From: Priapulus caudatus | Taxonomy: Eukaryota > Priapulida > Priapulimorpha > Priapulimorphida > Priapulidae | NCBI RefSeq assembly: GCF_000485595.1 | Contig: NW_014577081.1 | Span: 354,318 to 413,612 of the forward strand | Reading direction: 5' to 3' | Length of the DNA: 59,295 nt | Part shown: positions 32,525-45,430 of the stretch, in pieces | Numbering within the stretch: the stretch's first letter is position 1 | How the letters are laid out: every line of letters starts with the position of its first letter | Made by a program: the position numbers and the translations under genes | The notes under the pieces: generated by a model | Database searches by the model: none | The model's input: the letters and a program-made list of their open reading frames with translations, nothing else | What the model was told of the DNA's origin: nothing

Positions 32525-33418
32525 GTACACTCAGATATAATCATGCGGCCTGAATGTGGCAGCGTAAAATTAGCGGGTCCTCGATCGGCCAATGGCTTTA
32601 CAAATCTTTAAAGAACATCAGGGGGGATTCATGTCTAGTAATAAAACTTTCATAACTGTGTTAGCGATCACCTGCATAGAACGGACACCTGTTCATGGTG
32701 GTCTTAAACACTCCCCTGCTGAAAGTGCTGTCATTCGTACTGTACATAGAAACACTGCCTTAATTTGTGTCCCTCATATCCCCACGAGGTTGACTGTAAA
32801 TTAGAGGTGGGGTTAGCATGGCTGGGATGGCTGTCTTAGATATCTTGATATCAACGTATTGTGTCATCAATATTTATCAAAATTTTCACTTGTGAATTAA
32901 TGGCAAACTAACTATTATTAGATTTCTGTGAGTATGCTTATTTTTAGTTATTGATTACATGATTTTCTCATTTTCTTACTGTTTTTGTGTAAAATCTATA
33001 TATAAATATTAGCATGCTAATTAAAACTTACCCAACCCACGCCACCATGCATTACCATGGTGTCATCATTGCTATAGTTGTAGTCTAGATAATGTAAACA
33101 ATTTGGTGGAAGAATTATTTGAACTACCTAGAAGCAGCTAGCTAAATCTTGGTCACCGGCAGAGGTCGTGAGTACTCCGTGCCAGGCCGGGTCGCCCCAC
33201 TCAACGAACGTCCCCTAGCGATATTTATCAGTTTATTTTAATGTGCATGCAGTTTTCCCTTTATTGCTATAGAGCGTGCAGCCATCGATCGATCTGCACG
33301 TCTCCGATTATAAAAAATTAACGATCGAGCGAGTGTCGCCCACCTGCCTCGACGAGCCGGGCGTGACATATCCGTATGCTCGCCACGTTATGTTGATTCC
33401 TCGCGGAATCGTTTGCAG
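32525..33418 (+). other. Intron e7-e8, copy 1
   Basis: A 0.9-kb intron, GTACAC to CGTTTGCAG. AT-rich with no recognised element. Copy 2 (38021-38889) matches it with small gaps, for example near 32790-32812. Confidence 0.85.
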
Positions 33419-33553
33419 TTTTCGAAAGTTCCGGGCGAGCCTCCGAAGCAGGTTGGCAATAAGACAGAGTGTGCCTTACTCGGGCTGGTGCATCACTTTG
33501 GCAAGGACTACAAGACTGTCCGGGACGAGATGCCTGAGGAATCCCTGACGAAG
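33419..33553 (+). CDS. ATP2B: PMCA exon e8, copy 1: nucleotide domain
   Basis: A 135-bp exon, phase 0 at both ends, between TTTGCAG and GTAAGT. It encodes [20 protein letters not shown] followed by [29 protein letters not shown] is a signature of the PMCA N domain, which binds ATP. An open frame in another register overlaps the exon and continues upstream, but it lacks these residues. Confidence 0.96.
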
Positions 33554-33957
33554 GTAAGTAGTGCTGTGAGGGACAAGAGGGTTCTAGTGAACACCTTACA
33601 TAAAACATGTGGTCATTGAGGCCGTGTGTGAGAAACTTGAAAGAATGCCGGTTGCACGTGATGCCTAATGGTGGTGATAGTGACAATTAACTTGCTATTT
33701 GGCGCTACTGCTGATGCGCGTGTCTGCTTATCTCACTACACTACGTTCGGTGACATTTTAAGCAGCTCCACGTGCAACCTAAACGCTGGTAGTTTTCAAA
33801 TATGAGGACGAGTGCGTGAACGAGAGTGGATGTGTAGTCAGTGTGGCAATCGGGTGCCCGCGCTACTACAATTAGTTTTAACGACTGCTACGTTCACCTG
33901 ATGAAGTTACTTGCATAGCACTCATCGTGCGTTCATGTGTCGTGTCTTCTGCCACAG
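33554..33957 (+). other. Intron e8-e9, copy 1
   Basis: A 404-bp intron, GTAAGT to CTGCCACAG. No repeat or other feature. Confidence 0.9.
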
Positions 33958-34064
33958 GTATACACGTTTAACTCTGTGCGCAAGTCCATGAGTACAGTGG
34001 TGCCGCGGCCGGGCGGCGGACTTCGTGTGCACAGCAAGGGTGCTTCTGAAATTGTGCTGAAAAG
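33958..34064 (+). CDS. ATP2B: PMCA exon e9, copy 1: KGASE ATP-binding loop
   Basis: A 107-bp exon starting at phase 0 after GCCACAG. It encodes [15 protein letters not shown], then [14 protein letters not shown]. The Lys of KGASE is the ATP-site lysine of the family. The exon must stop two bases into a codon to join e10, and the only fitting boundary is AAAAG followed by GCGAGT: a GC donor in place of GT. The spliced codon becomes AGG (Arg) and yields KRCSFIL, matching KKCCKIL of other PMCAs. Copy 2 has the same donor. Confidence 0.92.
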
Positions 34065-34586
34065 GCGAGTGCACACACATCTTGCACGCTCTTGCATTAA
34101 TAGTGACCTTCTTCTGTTCGGTGCATGCGCAAATAATATTGTCAGGTGCAGATAAATTTCATGCAGCGTATGGAAGTCAGTACTAGACCAATTTTGACGA
34201 TGGCTGTTCGTTTCTGACCAATCTTGCAAATTTCTGACCGTTGCTGATGGTTGTTAACCATTGTTGAAAACGTTTACCATTTCTGACGGTTTTAAACCAT
34301 TGATGAGCATTTCTGACCATTGTTGATAGTTTTTAATGAATTGTTGAAAATTTCTGACCGTCGTTGACAGTTTCGGACCATCGTTGGCTTTTTTCGACCA
34401 TTGTTGAGCGTTTCTGTTCGCGATTGACAATTTCTGACGACTGTTGAGCATTTCCGACCGTCGTTGACGATTTTCGACTGCTGCCGACTCTACGTATCTA
34501 CATAGCGCGTTCACATCGTGCTAACTCGCCCTCTTCTCGCGCTCTCCGACATCACTGAGCCCGCGTGCTTGTTGTTTCCGTCGCAG
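34065..34586 (+). other. GC-AG intron e9-e10, copy 1, with 20-bp repeats
   Basis: A 522-bp intron beginning GCGAGT and ending CCGTCGCAG. About 34190-34480 is a degenerate tandem array built on TTTCTGACCATTGTTGA. The same array is in copy 2 at about 39680-39970. Confidence 0.85.
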
Positions 34587-34857
34587 GTGCTCTTTCATTC
34601 TCAGTGCCAACGGCAAGCCGCAGCGCTTCAATGCGATCGACCGCGCGCTGCTCGTGCGTAACGTCATTGAGCCAATGGCGTGCGACGGCCTGCGCACGAT
34701 CTGCGTCGCCTACAAGGACTACACGCCGCACGATGCTGACAAGAACGAGGTGCACTACGACGATGCCGGTCCACCGGACCTCGACGATGAGGTTGCCGTG
34801 ACGACGGGACTCACGTGCATTTGCATCGTCGGCATCCAGGACCCTGTGCGGCCCGAG
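34587..34857 (+). CDS. ATP2B: PMCA exon e10, copy 1: N to P domain
   Basis: A 271-bp exon, phase 2 in and phase 0 out, between GTCGCAG and GTAGGA. It encodes CSFILSANGKPQRFN, then VIEPMACDGLRTICVAYKDY, a charged DADKNEVHYDD stretch, and CICIVGIQDPVRPE. DPVRPEV is the hinge motif returning from the N domain to the P domain. The coding sequence is GC-rich relative to its flanking introns, as in the other catalytic exons. Confidence 0.96.
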
Positions 34858-35750
34858 GTAGGAGCAGCGCCACCTAGTGTGCTTGCGATACGCGGTGTGC
34901 CACGGTGCCTCGTGGTGTGTTGGGACGCAACACTAACCACAGCGTCCCCCAGGTTTACTGTGTAACTCGTATTAACATGAGACCTTAAGCAGCTGTGATA
35001 GAGTTAGTGTTTGGGATAAAGTGGTAAGGGCCGTAGCTGCACATGTAGTAATTGCAGTGAGTGAAGCTGGTCTCATTTGGCTGTGAACATATATGCGATA
35101 TTCTGACAGTAATATATGCACTATAAATGTATGCGTCAAACATATGGTTGGTTCTATCACATCATATTTCATGCTGAATTTACATACGTCAGCCATAAAA
35201 CTTAAATGAATTTATTAATAAACTGCTTTCCAGCAATATGTGAAAAAAGAGATTTCATCATATTTTCATGACATCGAAAGGCTGTAGTTGTTAGGCGACA
35301 TTTTAACTTGCATGGAGAGCCATTTTTATTTTGTTTTCTTGAATAATTTCTTTGTTGGTATGCTCACATGGAAGCAGGCCATTTTAGAGTTGGGTTTTAA
35401 TTTTAACATTCACTTAGATATCTAGGAAAATTTGATTATCGTTATTTCGCATATTCATTTTCTGCATTTGTTTCTGGCACACCACCGGAGGGAATGGGAG
35501 CCGAAGATGTTTTTGTGATGCAAGTTATCCTTGGCTGAAAATAAACGCAAAACCAGTATACACCATGTTTTTGCTGTATATACATATATGTTTACATATA
35601 CTGAGCATAACATTTTGACAGTAACTGTAGTAGTTGCTGTTATCATGTAACTACTGCGAATAAATTGGAAGACTGTGCGAATTGTGATACTCGGGAGTTG
35701 ATCCTTTGATTTCCCGCGTTTATATTTTTGCTCGTGTTGCTCCTGTATAG
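34858..35750 (+). other. Intron e10-e11, copy 1
   Basis: A 0.9-kb intron, GTAGGA to CCTGTATAG. AT-rich after the first 100 bases. A GCGCCACCT string (34867-34875), resembling the fly CTCF core in reverse, lies just after the donor. Confidence 0.85.
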
Positions 35751-35930
35751 GTGCCAGCGGCCATCAAGCGGTGTCAGAGGTCAGGCATCACCGTGCGCAT
35801 GGTGACGGGTGACAACATCAACACCGCACGTTCGATTGCCATCAAGTGTGGCATCATCAAAGCACGCGACGATTTCCTCGTCATTGACGGCAAGGAGTTC
35901 AACAATCAGATACGGGACGAATCGGGCGAG
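35751..35930 (+). CDS. ATP2B: PMCA exon e11, copy 1: P domain TGDN
   Basis: A 180-bp exon, phase 0 both ends, between TGTATAG and GTTGGT. It encodes [20 protein letters not shown], then [50 protein letters not shown] is an invariant P-domain block that contacts the phosphoryl group and Mg2+. The donor GTTGGT is weaker than average but is the same in both copies. Confidence 0.96.
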
Positions 35931-36408
35931 GTTGGTGCTTGCCGTGTCACGCTGCCTTTCTTTGCTGTTGTGACTAGACACTGATTATCCTAATTACTAC
36001 CGTGGCGTCTATGCTACTGCTGGATCTGTAGCATGTCTGTGCTTTTATTGCAGTATAGCTTGTCTTCAAATTGTGCTGCAGTTCCCAGTTGCTCACCCAC
36101 GCTGAAAACTTTTCCTATCAAGCAACCGTGTCTATATGTTTATAAAGTCGCAAAGTATTTATCTGGATTTTTGCTGACCAGTTTAGTGGCTTTTACTGTG
36201 GTCTACAGGTAGAGAGCTATAAGTCCATGAAACTAAGTTAACTAAGTTTATTAGAATTTGTTAGCATTTTATGCAGGAGCAGTGTTAACAGCCGGTGCTA
36301 TCAGATGCATTTTAATGCACAAACCCCTTCCTATCCCTCACATAATACATCCTACTGCTTAACTACTGTAGCAATACACTACTGTAATATATATAAATAA
36401 ATATATAT

Positions 36409-36507
<99 letters not shown>

Positions 36508-36817
36508 GTATCTATATTATGTAAATATATGCAATATCACTATCTTATCTACTATACCACTATGCTTATTTACTGTCCCTCTATGCTCATCTATTACAAT
36601 AATGTGCTTATCTATTATATCACTATGCTGATTTACTATGATAGTATGCTTATCTGTTATAACACTGTGCCTATCTACTATAATAGTAGGCTCATCTATT
36701 ATAAAACTATGCTTAACCACCACAGCGCTATGCTCAGGTACTGTAAGAGTGGGACGTGTAGTTACTGTAACAGTGACACGTGCTAGTGGAATAATGCATA
36801 ACGCTGGTGTCTCGCAG
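35931..36817 (+). other. Intron e11-e12, copy 1, with TA and CTATGCTTATCT repeats
   Basis: A 0.9-kb intron, GTTGGT to TCTCGCAG. It has a TA microsatellite of about 120 bp (36384-36502), about 30 bp in copy 2, and then degenerate repeats of CACTATGCTTATCTACTAT type (36535-36740). Confidence 0.9.
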
Positions 36818-37012
36818 ATAAGCCAGGACCTGCTGGACAAGATATGGCCGCGACTGCGCGTGCTCGCTCGCTCCTCACCACAGGACAAGTACAACCTCGT
36901 CAAGGGCATCATTGACAGCAAGCTGACAGCAAACAGGGAGGTCGTCGCCGTGACGGGTGACGGAACGAACGACGGACCAGCTCTGAAGAAAGCCGACGTG
37001 GGCTTTGCCATG
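36818..37012 (+). CDS. ATP2B: PMCA exon e12, copy 1: [10 protein letters not shown] hinge
   Basis: A 195-bp exon, phase 0 both ends, between TCGCAG and GTAAGC. It encodes [34 protein letters not shown], then [20 protein letters not shown] and [16 protein letters not shown] is the Mg2+-binding and hinge signature of P-type ATPases. Ending at phase 0, it joins e13 ([11 protein letters not shown]) exactly but is out of phase with e7 of the following copy. Confidence 0.97.
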
Positions 37013-37660
37013 GTAAGCCGTGAGTCCTGTGTGCTCGTGTGTCACGTCGGGCCGACGTTGTGCTGTATTGAGCGGGATGCCAAGTGTTATGCATTGCCAG
37101 AGAAGATCGAGCACCAGTCCGGCTTGCCACAAAATGTAGTCATTACCACGAAGAACCACGAATGTAATCATGACCACGATGTGGCGACTTAATTGTCATG
37201 ATTGTGATGAAGCATGCAGTGATCGCGAGTTTGTTCCAATATCTCAGCCACCGGCACATATATCAACTGCGGACGTGCGGAGGTGGAGGTGTGTGGTAAG
37301 ATGTGTAGATGTGTGGGTGTAAAGCTAGATGTGTAGAAGCGTGGGTGTGTGGTAAGATGTGTAGATGTGTTGGTGTGTGGTAAGATGTGTAGGTGTGTGG
37401 GTGTAAAGCTAGATGTGTATGTGTGTGGGTGTGTGGTAAGATGTGTAGATGTGTGGGTGTGTGGTAAGATGTGTGGATGTATAGCTAGATGTGTAGATGT
37501 GTGGGTGTGTGGTAAGGTGTGTAGATGTGTGGGTGTGTGGTAAGATGTGTAGATGTGTGGATGTATGGTAAGATGTGTAGATGTGTGGGTGTGTGGTAAG
37601 ATGTGTAGATGTGTGGGTGTGTGGTAAGATGTGTAGATGTGTGGGTGTGTGGTAAGATGT
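37013..37660 (+). other. Intron after e12 copy 1, running into gap
   Basis: Begins GTAAGC. From 37285 to 37660 it is a 26-bp minisatellite whose units carry GTGTGGTAAGATGTGTAGAT. The sequence stops at the N gap with no exon before it. Confidence 0.9.
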
Positions 37661-37670
37661 NNNNNNNNNN
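37661..37670. other. Assembly gap (10 N)
   Basis: Ten Ns separate the two copies of the e7-e12 segment. Confidence 1.
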
Positions 37671-37910
37671 GATAAAATGTCCTTGAAAAGTCCTTGAAAA
37701 AATGTTCAGTCCTCCTGTATGAACCATGATACATAACTCATACGTCTCATCAAGAACGCATAAGCTGGGTGATAGTTCACGTGCTCTTTATCTCGCACAC
37801 GCAGACGTTCATGCACGCACGCGCGCGTGCACGCGCACGCATACACACCCGCGCGCATGCACGCAAAGAACGCCCACTGACACGATATATACGATGTGCT
37901 TGTCTTGCAG

Positions 37911-38020
37911 GGCAATATGCGAAGGAGGAGCTGCCCAGCTATGAGTGCTTGCCTGCTAACACCGCGCAGCTGTTGGTGCAGGGTATTGCACTCAACAGTG
38001 GCTACACATCGAAGATAATG
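37911..38020 (+). CDS. ATP2B: PMCA exon e7, copy 2
   Basis: No base difference from 32415-32524 was seen. Same splice sites and phases. Because this copy continues without a gap to e13, it may be the better one for a single gene model, spliced from e6. Confidence 0.93.
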
Positions 38021-38889
38021 GTACACTCAGATATAATCATGCGGCCTGAATGTGGCAGCGTAAAATTAGCGGGTCCTCGATCGGCCAATGGCTTTCCAAA
38101 TCTTTAAAGAACATCGGGGGGGATTCATGTCTAGTGATAAAACTTTCATAACTGTGTTAGCGATCACCTGCATAGAACGGACACCTGTTCATGGTGGTCT
38201 TAAACACTCCCCTGCTGAAAGTGCTGTCATTCGTACTGTACATAGAAACACTGCCTTAATTTGTGTCCCTCATATCCCCACGAGGTGGGGTTAGCATGGC
38301 TGGGATGGCTGTCTTAGATATCTTGATATCAACGTATTGTGTCATCAATATTTATCAAAATTTTCACTTGTGAATTAATGGCAAACTAACTATTATTAGA
38401 TTTCTGTGAGTATGCTTATTTTTAGTTATTGATTACATGATTTTCTCATTTTCTTACTGTTTTTGTGTAAAATCTATATATAAATATTAGCATGCTAATT
38501 AAAACTTACCCAACCCACGCCACCATGCATTACCATGATGTCATCATTGCTATAGTTGTAGTCTAGATAATGTAAACAATTTGGTGGAAGAATTATTTGA
38601 ACTACCTATAAGCTAAATCTTGGTCACCGGCAGAGGTCGTGAGTACTCGGTGCCAGGCCGGGTCGCCCCACTCAACGAACGTCCCCTAGCGATATTTATC
38701 AGTTTATTTTAATGTGCATGCAGTTTTCCCTTTATTGCTATAGAGCGTGCAGCCATCGATCGATCTGCACGTCTCCGATTATAAAAAATTAACGATCGAG
38801 CGAGTGTCGCCCACCTGCCTCGACGAGCCGGGCGTGACATATCCGTATGCTCGCCACGTTATGTTGATTCCTCGCGGAATCGTTTGCAG
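38021..38889 (+). other. Intron e7-e8, copy 2
   Basis: Matches 32525-33418 with small deletions. No additional feature. Confidence 0.85.
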
Positions 38890-39024
38890 TTTTCGAAAGT
38901 TCCGGGCGAACCGCCGAAGCAGGTTGGCAATAAGACAGAGTGTGCCTTACTCGGGCTGGTGCATCACTTTGGCAAGGACTACAAGACTGTCCGGGACGAG
39001 ATGCCTGAGGAATCCCTGACGAAG
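38890..39024 (+). CDS. ATP2B: PMCA exon e8, copy 2
   Basis: Same protein as 33419-33553. Two silent differences are visible in the GEPPK codons (GAG CCT against GAA CCG). Confidence 0.95.
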
Positions 39025-39424
39025 GTAAGTAGTGCTGTGAGGGACAAGAGGGTTCTAGTGAACCCCTTACATAAAACATGTGGTCATTGAGGCCGTGTGT
39101 GAGAAACTTGAAAGAATGCCGGTTGCACGTGATGCCTAATGGTGGTGATAGTGACAACTTGCTATTTGGCGCTACTGCTGATGCGCGTGTCTGCTTATCT
39201 CACTACACTACGTTCGGTGACATTTTAAGCAGCTCCACGTGCAACCTAAACGCTGGTAGTTTTCAAATATGAGGACGAGTGCGTGAACGAGAGTGGATGT
39301 GTAGTCAGTGTGGCAATCGGGTGCCCGCGCTACTACAATTAGTTTTAACGACTGCTACGTTCACCTGATGAAGTTACTTGCATAGCACTCATCGTGCGTT
39401 CATGTGTCGTGTCTTCTGCCACAG
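39025..39424 (+). other. Intron e8-e9, copy 2
   Basis: 400 bp, matching 33554-33957 apart from a 4-base gap near 39158. Confidence 0.9.
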
Positions 39425-39531
39425 GTATACACGTTTAACTCTGTGCGCAAGTCCATGAGTACAGTGGTGCCGCGGCCGGGCGGCGGACTCCGTGTGCACA
39501 GCAAGGGTGCTTCTGAAATTGTGCTGAAAAG
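39425..39531 (+). CDS. ATP2B: PMCA exon e9, copy 2
   Basis: Same protein as 33958-34064, with one silent CTT to CTC change. The GC donor (AAAAG|GCGAGT) is kept, although the intron diverges from copy 1 almost immediately afterwards (39540-39620). Confidence 0.92.
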
Positions 39532-40076
39532 GCGAGTGCTGCAGATGTGTGTGCTGAGAAGGTCTTGCATTAATAGTGATCTTCTTCTGTTCGGTGCATG
39601 TTTGCTGGCTCCCATAGCGCAAATAATATTGTCAGGTGCAGATAAATTTCATGCAGCGTATGGAAGTCAGTACTAGACCAATTTTGACGATGGCTGTTCG
39701 TTTCTGACCAATCTTGCAAATTTCTGACCGTTGCTGATGATTTTTAACCATTGTTGAAAACGTTTACCATTTCTGACGGTTTTAAACCATTGATGAGCAT
39801 TTCTGACCATTGTTGATAGTTTTTAATGAATTGTTGAAAATTTCTGACCATCGTTGACAGTTTCGGACCATCGTTGGCTTTTTTCGACCATTGTTGAGCG
39901 TTTCTGTTCGCGATTGACAATTTCTGACGACTGTTGAGCATTTCCGACCGTCGTTGACAATTTTCGACTGCCGCCGACTCTACGTATCTACATAGCGCGT
40001 TCACATCGTGCTAACTCGCCCTCTTCTCGCGCTCTCCGACATCACTGAGCCCGCGTGCTTGTTGTTTCCGTCGCAG
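39532..40076 (+). other. GC-AG intron e9-e10, copy 2
   Basis: 545 bp, with the same TTTCTGACCATTGTTGA-type array as copy 1. The first 80 bases include a short stretch absent from copy 1. Confidence 0.85.
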
Positions 40077-40347
40077 GTGCTCTTTCATTCTCAGTGCCAA
40101 CGGCAAGCCGCAGCGCTTCAACGCGATCGACCGCGCGCTGCTCGTGCGTAACGTCATTGAGCCAATGGCGTGCGACGGCCTGCGCACGATCTGCGTCGCC
40201 TACAAGGACTACACGCCGCACGATGCTGACAAGAACGAGGTGCACTACGACGATGCCGGCCCACCGGACCTCGACGATGAGGTTGCCGTGACGACGGGAC
40301 TCACGTGCATTTGCATCGTCGGCATCCAGGACCCTGTGCGGCCCGAG
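40077..40347 (+). CDS. ATP2B: PMCA exon e10, copy 2
   Basis: Same protein as 34587-34857. Two silent differences (AAT/AAC and GGT/GGC). Confidence 0.95.
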
Positions 40348-41239
40348 GTAGGAGCAGCGCCACCTAGTGTGCGTGCGATACGCGGTGTGCCACGGTGCCT
40401 CGTGGTGTGTTGTGACGCAACACTAACCACAGCGTCCCTCAGGTTTACTGTGTAACTCGTATTAACATGAGACCTTAAGCAGCTGTGATAGAGTTAGTGT
40501 TTGGGATAGAGTGGTAAGGGCCGTAGCTGCACATGTAGTAATTGCAGTGAGTGAAGCTGGTCTCATTTGGCTGTGAACATATATGCGATATTCTGACAGT
40601 AATATATGCACTATAAATGTATGCGTCAAACATATGGTTGGTTCTATCACATCATATTTCATGCTGAATTTACATACGTCAGCCATAAAACTTAAATGAA
40701 TTTATTAATAAACTGCTTTCCAGCAATATGTGAAAAAGGAGATTTCATCATATTTTCATGACATCGAAAGGCTGTAGTTGTTAGGTGACATTTTAACTCG
40801 CATGGAGAGCCATTTTTATTTTGTTTTCTTGAATAATTTTTTTGTTGGTATGCTCACATGGAAGCAGACCATTTTAGAGTTGGGTTTTAATTTTAACATT
40901 CACTTAGATATCTAGGAAAATTTGATTATCGTTATTTCACATATTCATTTTCTGCATTTGTTTCTGGCACACCGCCGGAGGGAATGGGAGCCGAAGATGT
41001 TTTTGCGATGCAAGTTATCCTTGGCTGAAAATAAACGCAAAACCAGTATACACTATTTTTTGCTGTATATACATATATGTTTACATATACTGAGCATAAC
41101 ATTTTGACAGTAACTGTAGTAGTTGCTGTTATCATGTAACTACTGCGAATAAATTGGAAGACTGTGCGAATTGAGATACTCGGGAGTTGATCCTTTGATT
41201 TCCCGCGTTTATATTTTTCCGCGTGTTGCTCCTGTATAG
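40348..41239 (+). other. Intron e10-e11, copy 2
   Basis: Matches 34858-35750 with scattered substitutions, including just before the acceptor (TTTTTCCGCG against TTTTTGCTCG). Confidence 0.85.
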
Positions 41240-41419
41240 GTGCCAGCGGCCATCAAGCGGTGTCAGAGGTCAGGCATCACCGTGCGCATGGTGACGGGTG
41301 ACAACATCAACACCGCGCGTTCGATTGCCATCAAGTGTGGCATCATCAAAGCACGCGACGATTTCCTCGTCATTGACGGCAAGGAGTTCAACAATCAGAT
41401 ACGGGACGAATCGGGCGAG
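41240..41419 (+). CDS. ATP2B: PMCA exon e11, copy 2
   Basis: Same protein as 35751-35930, one silent GCA to GCG change. Confidence 0.95.
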
Positions 41420-41875
41420 GTTGGTGCTTGCCGTGTCACGCTGCCTTTCTTTGCTGTTGTGACTAGACACTGATTATCCTAATTACTACCGTGGCGTCTA
41501 TGCTACTGCTGGATCTGTAGCATGTCTGTGCTTTTATTGCAGTATAGCTTGTCTTCAAATTGTGCTGCAGTTCCCAGTTGCTCACCCACGCTGAAAACTT
41601 TTCCTATCAAGCAACCGTGTCTATATGTTTATAAAGTCGCAAAGTATTTATCTGGATTTTTGCTGACCAGTTTAGTGGCTTTTACTGTGGTCTACAGGTA
41701 GAGAGCTATAAGTCCATGAAACTAAGTTAACTAAGTTTATTAGAATTTGTTAGCATTTTATGCAGGAGCAGTGTTAACAGCCGGTGCTATCAGATGCATT
41801 TTAATGCACAAACCCCTTCCTATCCCTCACATAATACATCCTACTGCTTAACTACTGTAGCAATACACTACTGTA

Positions 41876-41908
<33 letters not shown>

Positions 41909-42222
41909 ATATGTATCTATATTATGTAAATATATGCAATATCACTATCTTATCTACTATACCACTATGCTTATTTACTGTCCCTCTATGATCATCTATT
42001 ACAATAGTGTGCTTATCTATTATATCACTATGCTGATTTACTATGATAGTATGCTTATCTGTTATAACACTGTGCCTATCTACTATAATAGTAGGCTCAT
42101 CTATTATAAAACTATGCTTAACCACCACAGCGCTATGCTCAGGTACTGTAAGAGTGGGACGTGTAGATACTGTAACAGTGACACATGCTAGTGGAATAAT
42201 GCATAACGCTGGTGCCTCGCAG
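41420..42222 (+). other. Intron e11-e12, copy 2
   Basis: As 35931-36817, but with the TA microsatellite reduced to about 30 bp (41877-41908). Confidence 0.9.
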
Positions 42223-42417
42223 ATAAGCCAGGACCTGCTGGACAAGATATGGCCGCGACTACGCGTGCTCGCTCGCTCCTCACCACAGGACAAGTACAAC
42301 CTCGTCAAGGGCATCATTGACAGCAAGCTGACAGCAAACAGGGAGGTCGTCGCCGTGACAGGTGACGGAACGAACGACGGGCCAGCTCTGAAGAAAGCCG
42401 ACGTGGGCTTTGCCATG
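42223..42417 (+). CDS. ATP2B: PMCA exon e12, copy 2
   Basis: Same protein as 36818-37012 with three silent changes (CTG/CTA, ACG/ACA, GGA/GGG). It splices in phase to e13 at 43152. Confidence 0.96.
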
Positions 42418-43870
<1,453 letters not shown>

Positions 43871-44084
43871 GACAGCCCGCTGAAGGCGGTACAGATGCTG
43901 TGGGTGAACCTCATCATGGACACTCTGGCGTCGCTGGCGCTGGCCACCGAGCCACCGACACATGACCTGCTAAAGCGCAAGCCGTACGGCCGCACGAAGC
44001 CGCTCATCTCGCGCACGATGATGAAGAACATCCTCGGGCAAGCTGTCTACCAGCTGACCGTCGTGTTTGTGCTGCTGTTCTGTG
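43871..44084 (+). CDS. ATP2B: PMCA exon e14: TM6 and TM7
   Basis: A 214-bp exon, phase 0 in and phase 1 out, between GCTTACAG and GTGAGT. It encodes [60 protein letters not shown] and the start of TM7 ([11 protein letters not shown]). The Asn and Asp in WVNLIMD of TM6 coordinate the single transported Ca2+ in PMCAs. All are present. Confidence 0.97.
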
Positions 44085-44540
44085 GTGAGTACCACCGCTA
44101 ACCTGCGCACGTGTGATGTCCAGCTGCTCGGTAACTACGCCGGATCACTCTCACATTTTTCCCTCCACCAGCTTCCTGGGTTTTTTTTCTTGTGGTCGTG
44201 GTGGTCGTGCATCTATTCTGTTTAATATGTTACTTACATTCGTACCAAACACTTCGCGTCAGATACTTGCTGATACTTGCTCAGATAGTACTTGAACTGG
44301 TTATTGTTTGTCTCTGTTTATAGTGATGGATTTCGCTACTTTCTTGGAGCAGTGCAGTGTAAACTGGATTCGTCGATGTTATGTTAAAAATTAAATTCTG
44401 CCTTCGATTCTTCATCTGCTACATGCTGCAACATTAGATGCTGTCTTAACATTCAGTGGACAATATTAGAAGTAATTGTTCCCCGATCAAATCGTTGAAT
44501 GTGTCTTAATCTTCATCTGCCATTTATTTCGCGTGCACAG
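44085..44540 (+). other. Intron e14-e15
   Basis: 456 bp, GTGAGT to CGTGCACAG, with no notable feature. Confidence 0.9.
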
Positions 44541-44752
44541 GTCATACTATTTTTGACATTGAGGATGGGCGAGGGCTGACGTTTGGAGCGCCTCCATCAG
44601 AGCACTTCACGATCATCTTTAACGCCTTTGTGATGATGACCGTCTTCAACGAGATTAATGCACGGAAGATTCACGGCGAGCGCAACGTCTTCCAGGGCAT
44701 TCTGAAAAATCCCATCTACTACGGAATCTGGTTAACTACGCTGCTGTTGCAG
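44541..44752 (+). CDS. ATP2B: PMCA exon e15: TM7-TM8 region
   Basis: A 212-bp exon, phase 1 in and phase 0 out, between GTGCACAG and GTGCGC. It encodes GHTIFDIEDGRGLTFGAPPS, EHFTIIFNAFVMMTVFNEIN, ARKIHGERNVFQGILKNPIY and the start of the next helix. FNEINARKIHGERNVF is a strong PMCA signature. The first 20 residues form a variable extracellular loop. Confidence 0.97.
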
Positions 44753-45235
44753 GTGCGCTCCCCATGTCTGCCAGGCACACCGACTCTTACCTTTTCCTCC
44801 ACACCCCACATTCTTCCTCCTGGTGTACTTCTTCCACATTCTCCGCATCCTCATCTCCATCATTTTCCACTTCCAACCTGCACTCATTCACTGTTAGTCA
44901 TCTATTCCATCCTACTCAATATTCTACTCTGTGCACTATCCATCTGTGCTTTTCGTACATCTCGCTGCTTTAGTGCACAATAAACACTCAGTATATAGCT
45001 GCACATTTGCGTGCTCTCGAGTCGACAGGACGGCTGAGATAGGCCAGGCGTGTGCGTTGCTCATTTCTTAAGTCCATCCAAATAGCAAACTCGTCTCTGG
45101 TGTAATATAGCATGAGCAATTAATTCAGCCACTTATCTCGATGAACAATTAATTACTCGTCTGCATCTCTGATTAGCTATTACGCTCCATTACCAGTACG
45201 TTCAGGTTTCAGCGTGTCGCTCTCCGTTACCGCAG
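44753..45235 (+). other. Intron e15-e16
   Basis: 483 bp, GTGCGC to TACCGCAG. The first part is rich in CACATTCTTCCTCC-type pyrimidine sequence. No other feature. Confidence 0.9.
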
Positions 45236-45430
45236 GTTATCATCGTTGAGTTTGGCGGTCCTGCCTTCTCCACGACGGGACTGACGCTGGACCATTGGGT
45301 GTGGTGTATCTTCCTCGGCATGGGTACGTTGGTGTGGGGCCAGCTCGTCACCAGCATGCCGACCAAGAAACTACCGAAGAAGTTCTTCAGCTGGGGCGCG
45401 GCGCCGCCGACGGAGGACATGCATTACGAC
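45236..45430 (+). CDS. ATP2B: PMCA exon e16: TM9-TM10
   Basis: A 195-bp exon, phase 0 both ends, between TTACCGCAG and GTGCGT. It encodes VIIVEFGGPAFSTTGLTLDH, WVWCIFLGMGTLVWGQLVTS and MPTKKLPKKFFSWG. It covers the last two helices and the start of the cytosolic tail, matching the QIVIVQFGG and WGQVIATIPT blocks of vertebrate pumps. Confidence 0.96.

Larger units (their letters stand above)
32175..37660 (+). repeat. 5.5-kb segment e7-e12, copy 1
   Basis: Collinear with 37671-43137 at about 98-99% identity by eye, apart from length changes in microsatellites. It carries a complete set of exons e7-e12 and ends inside a 26-bp minisatellite at an N gap. See the finding on false duplication. Confidence 0.97.

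Noticed and set aside
32415-42417. A real internal duplication of the PMCA catalytic domain
   Set aside because: The two exon sets cannot be joined in frame, an N gap lies between them, and the differences are silent and allele-like.
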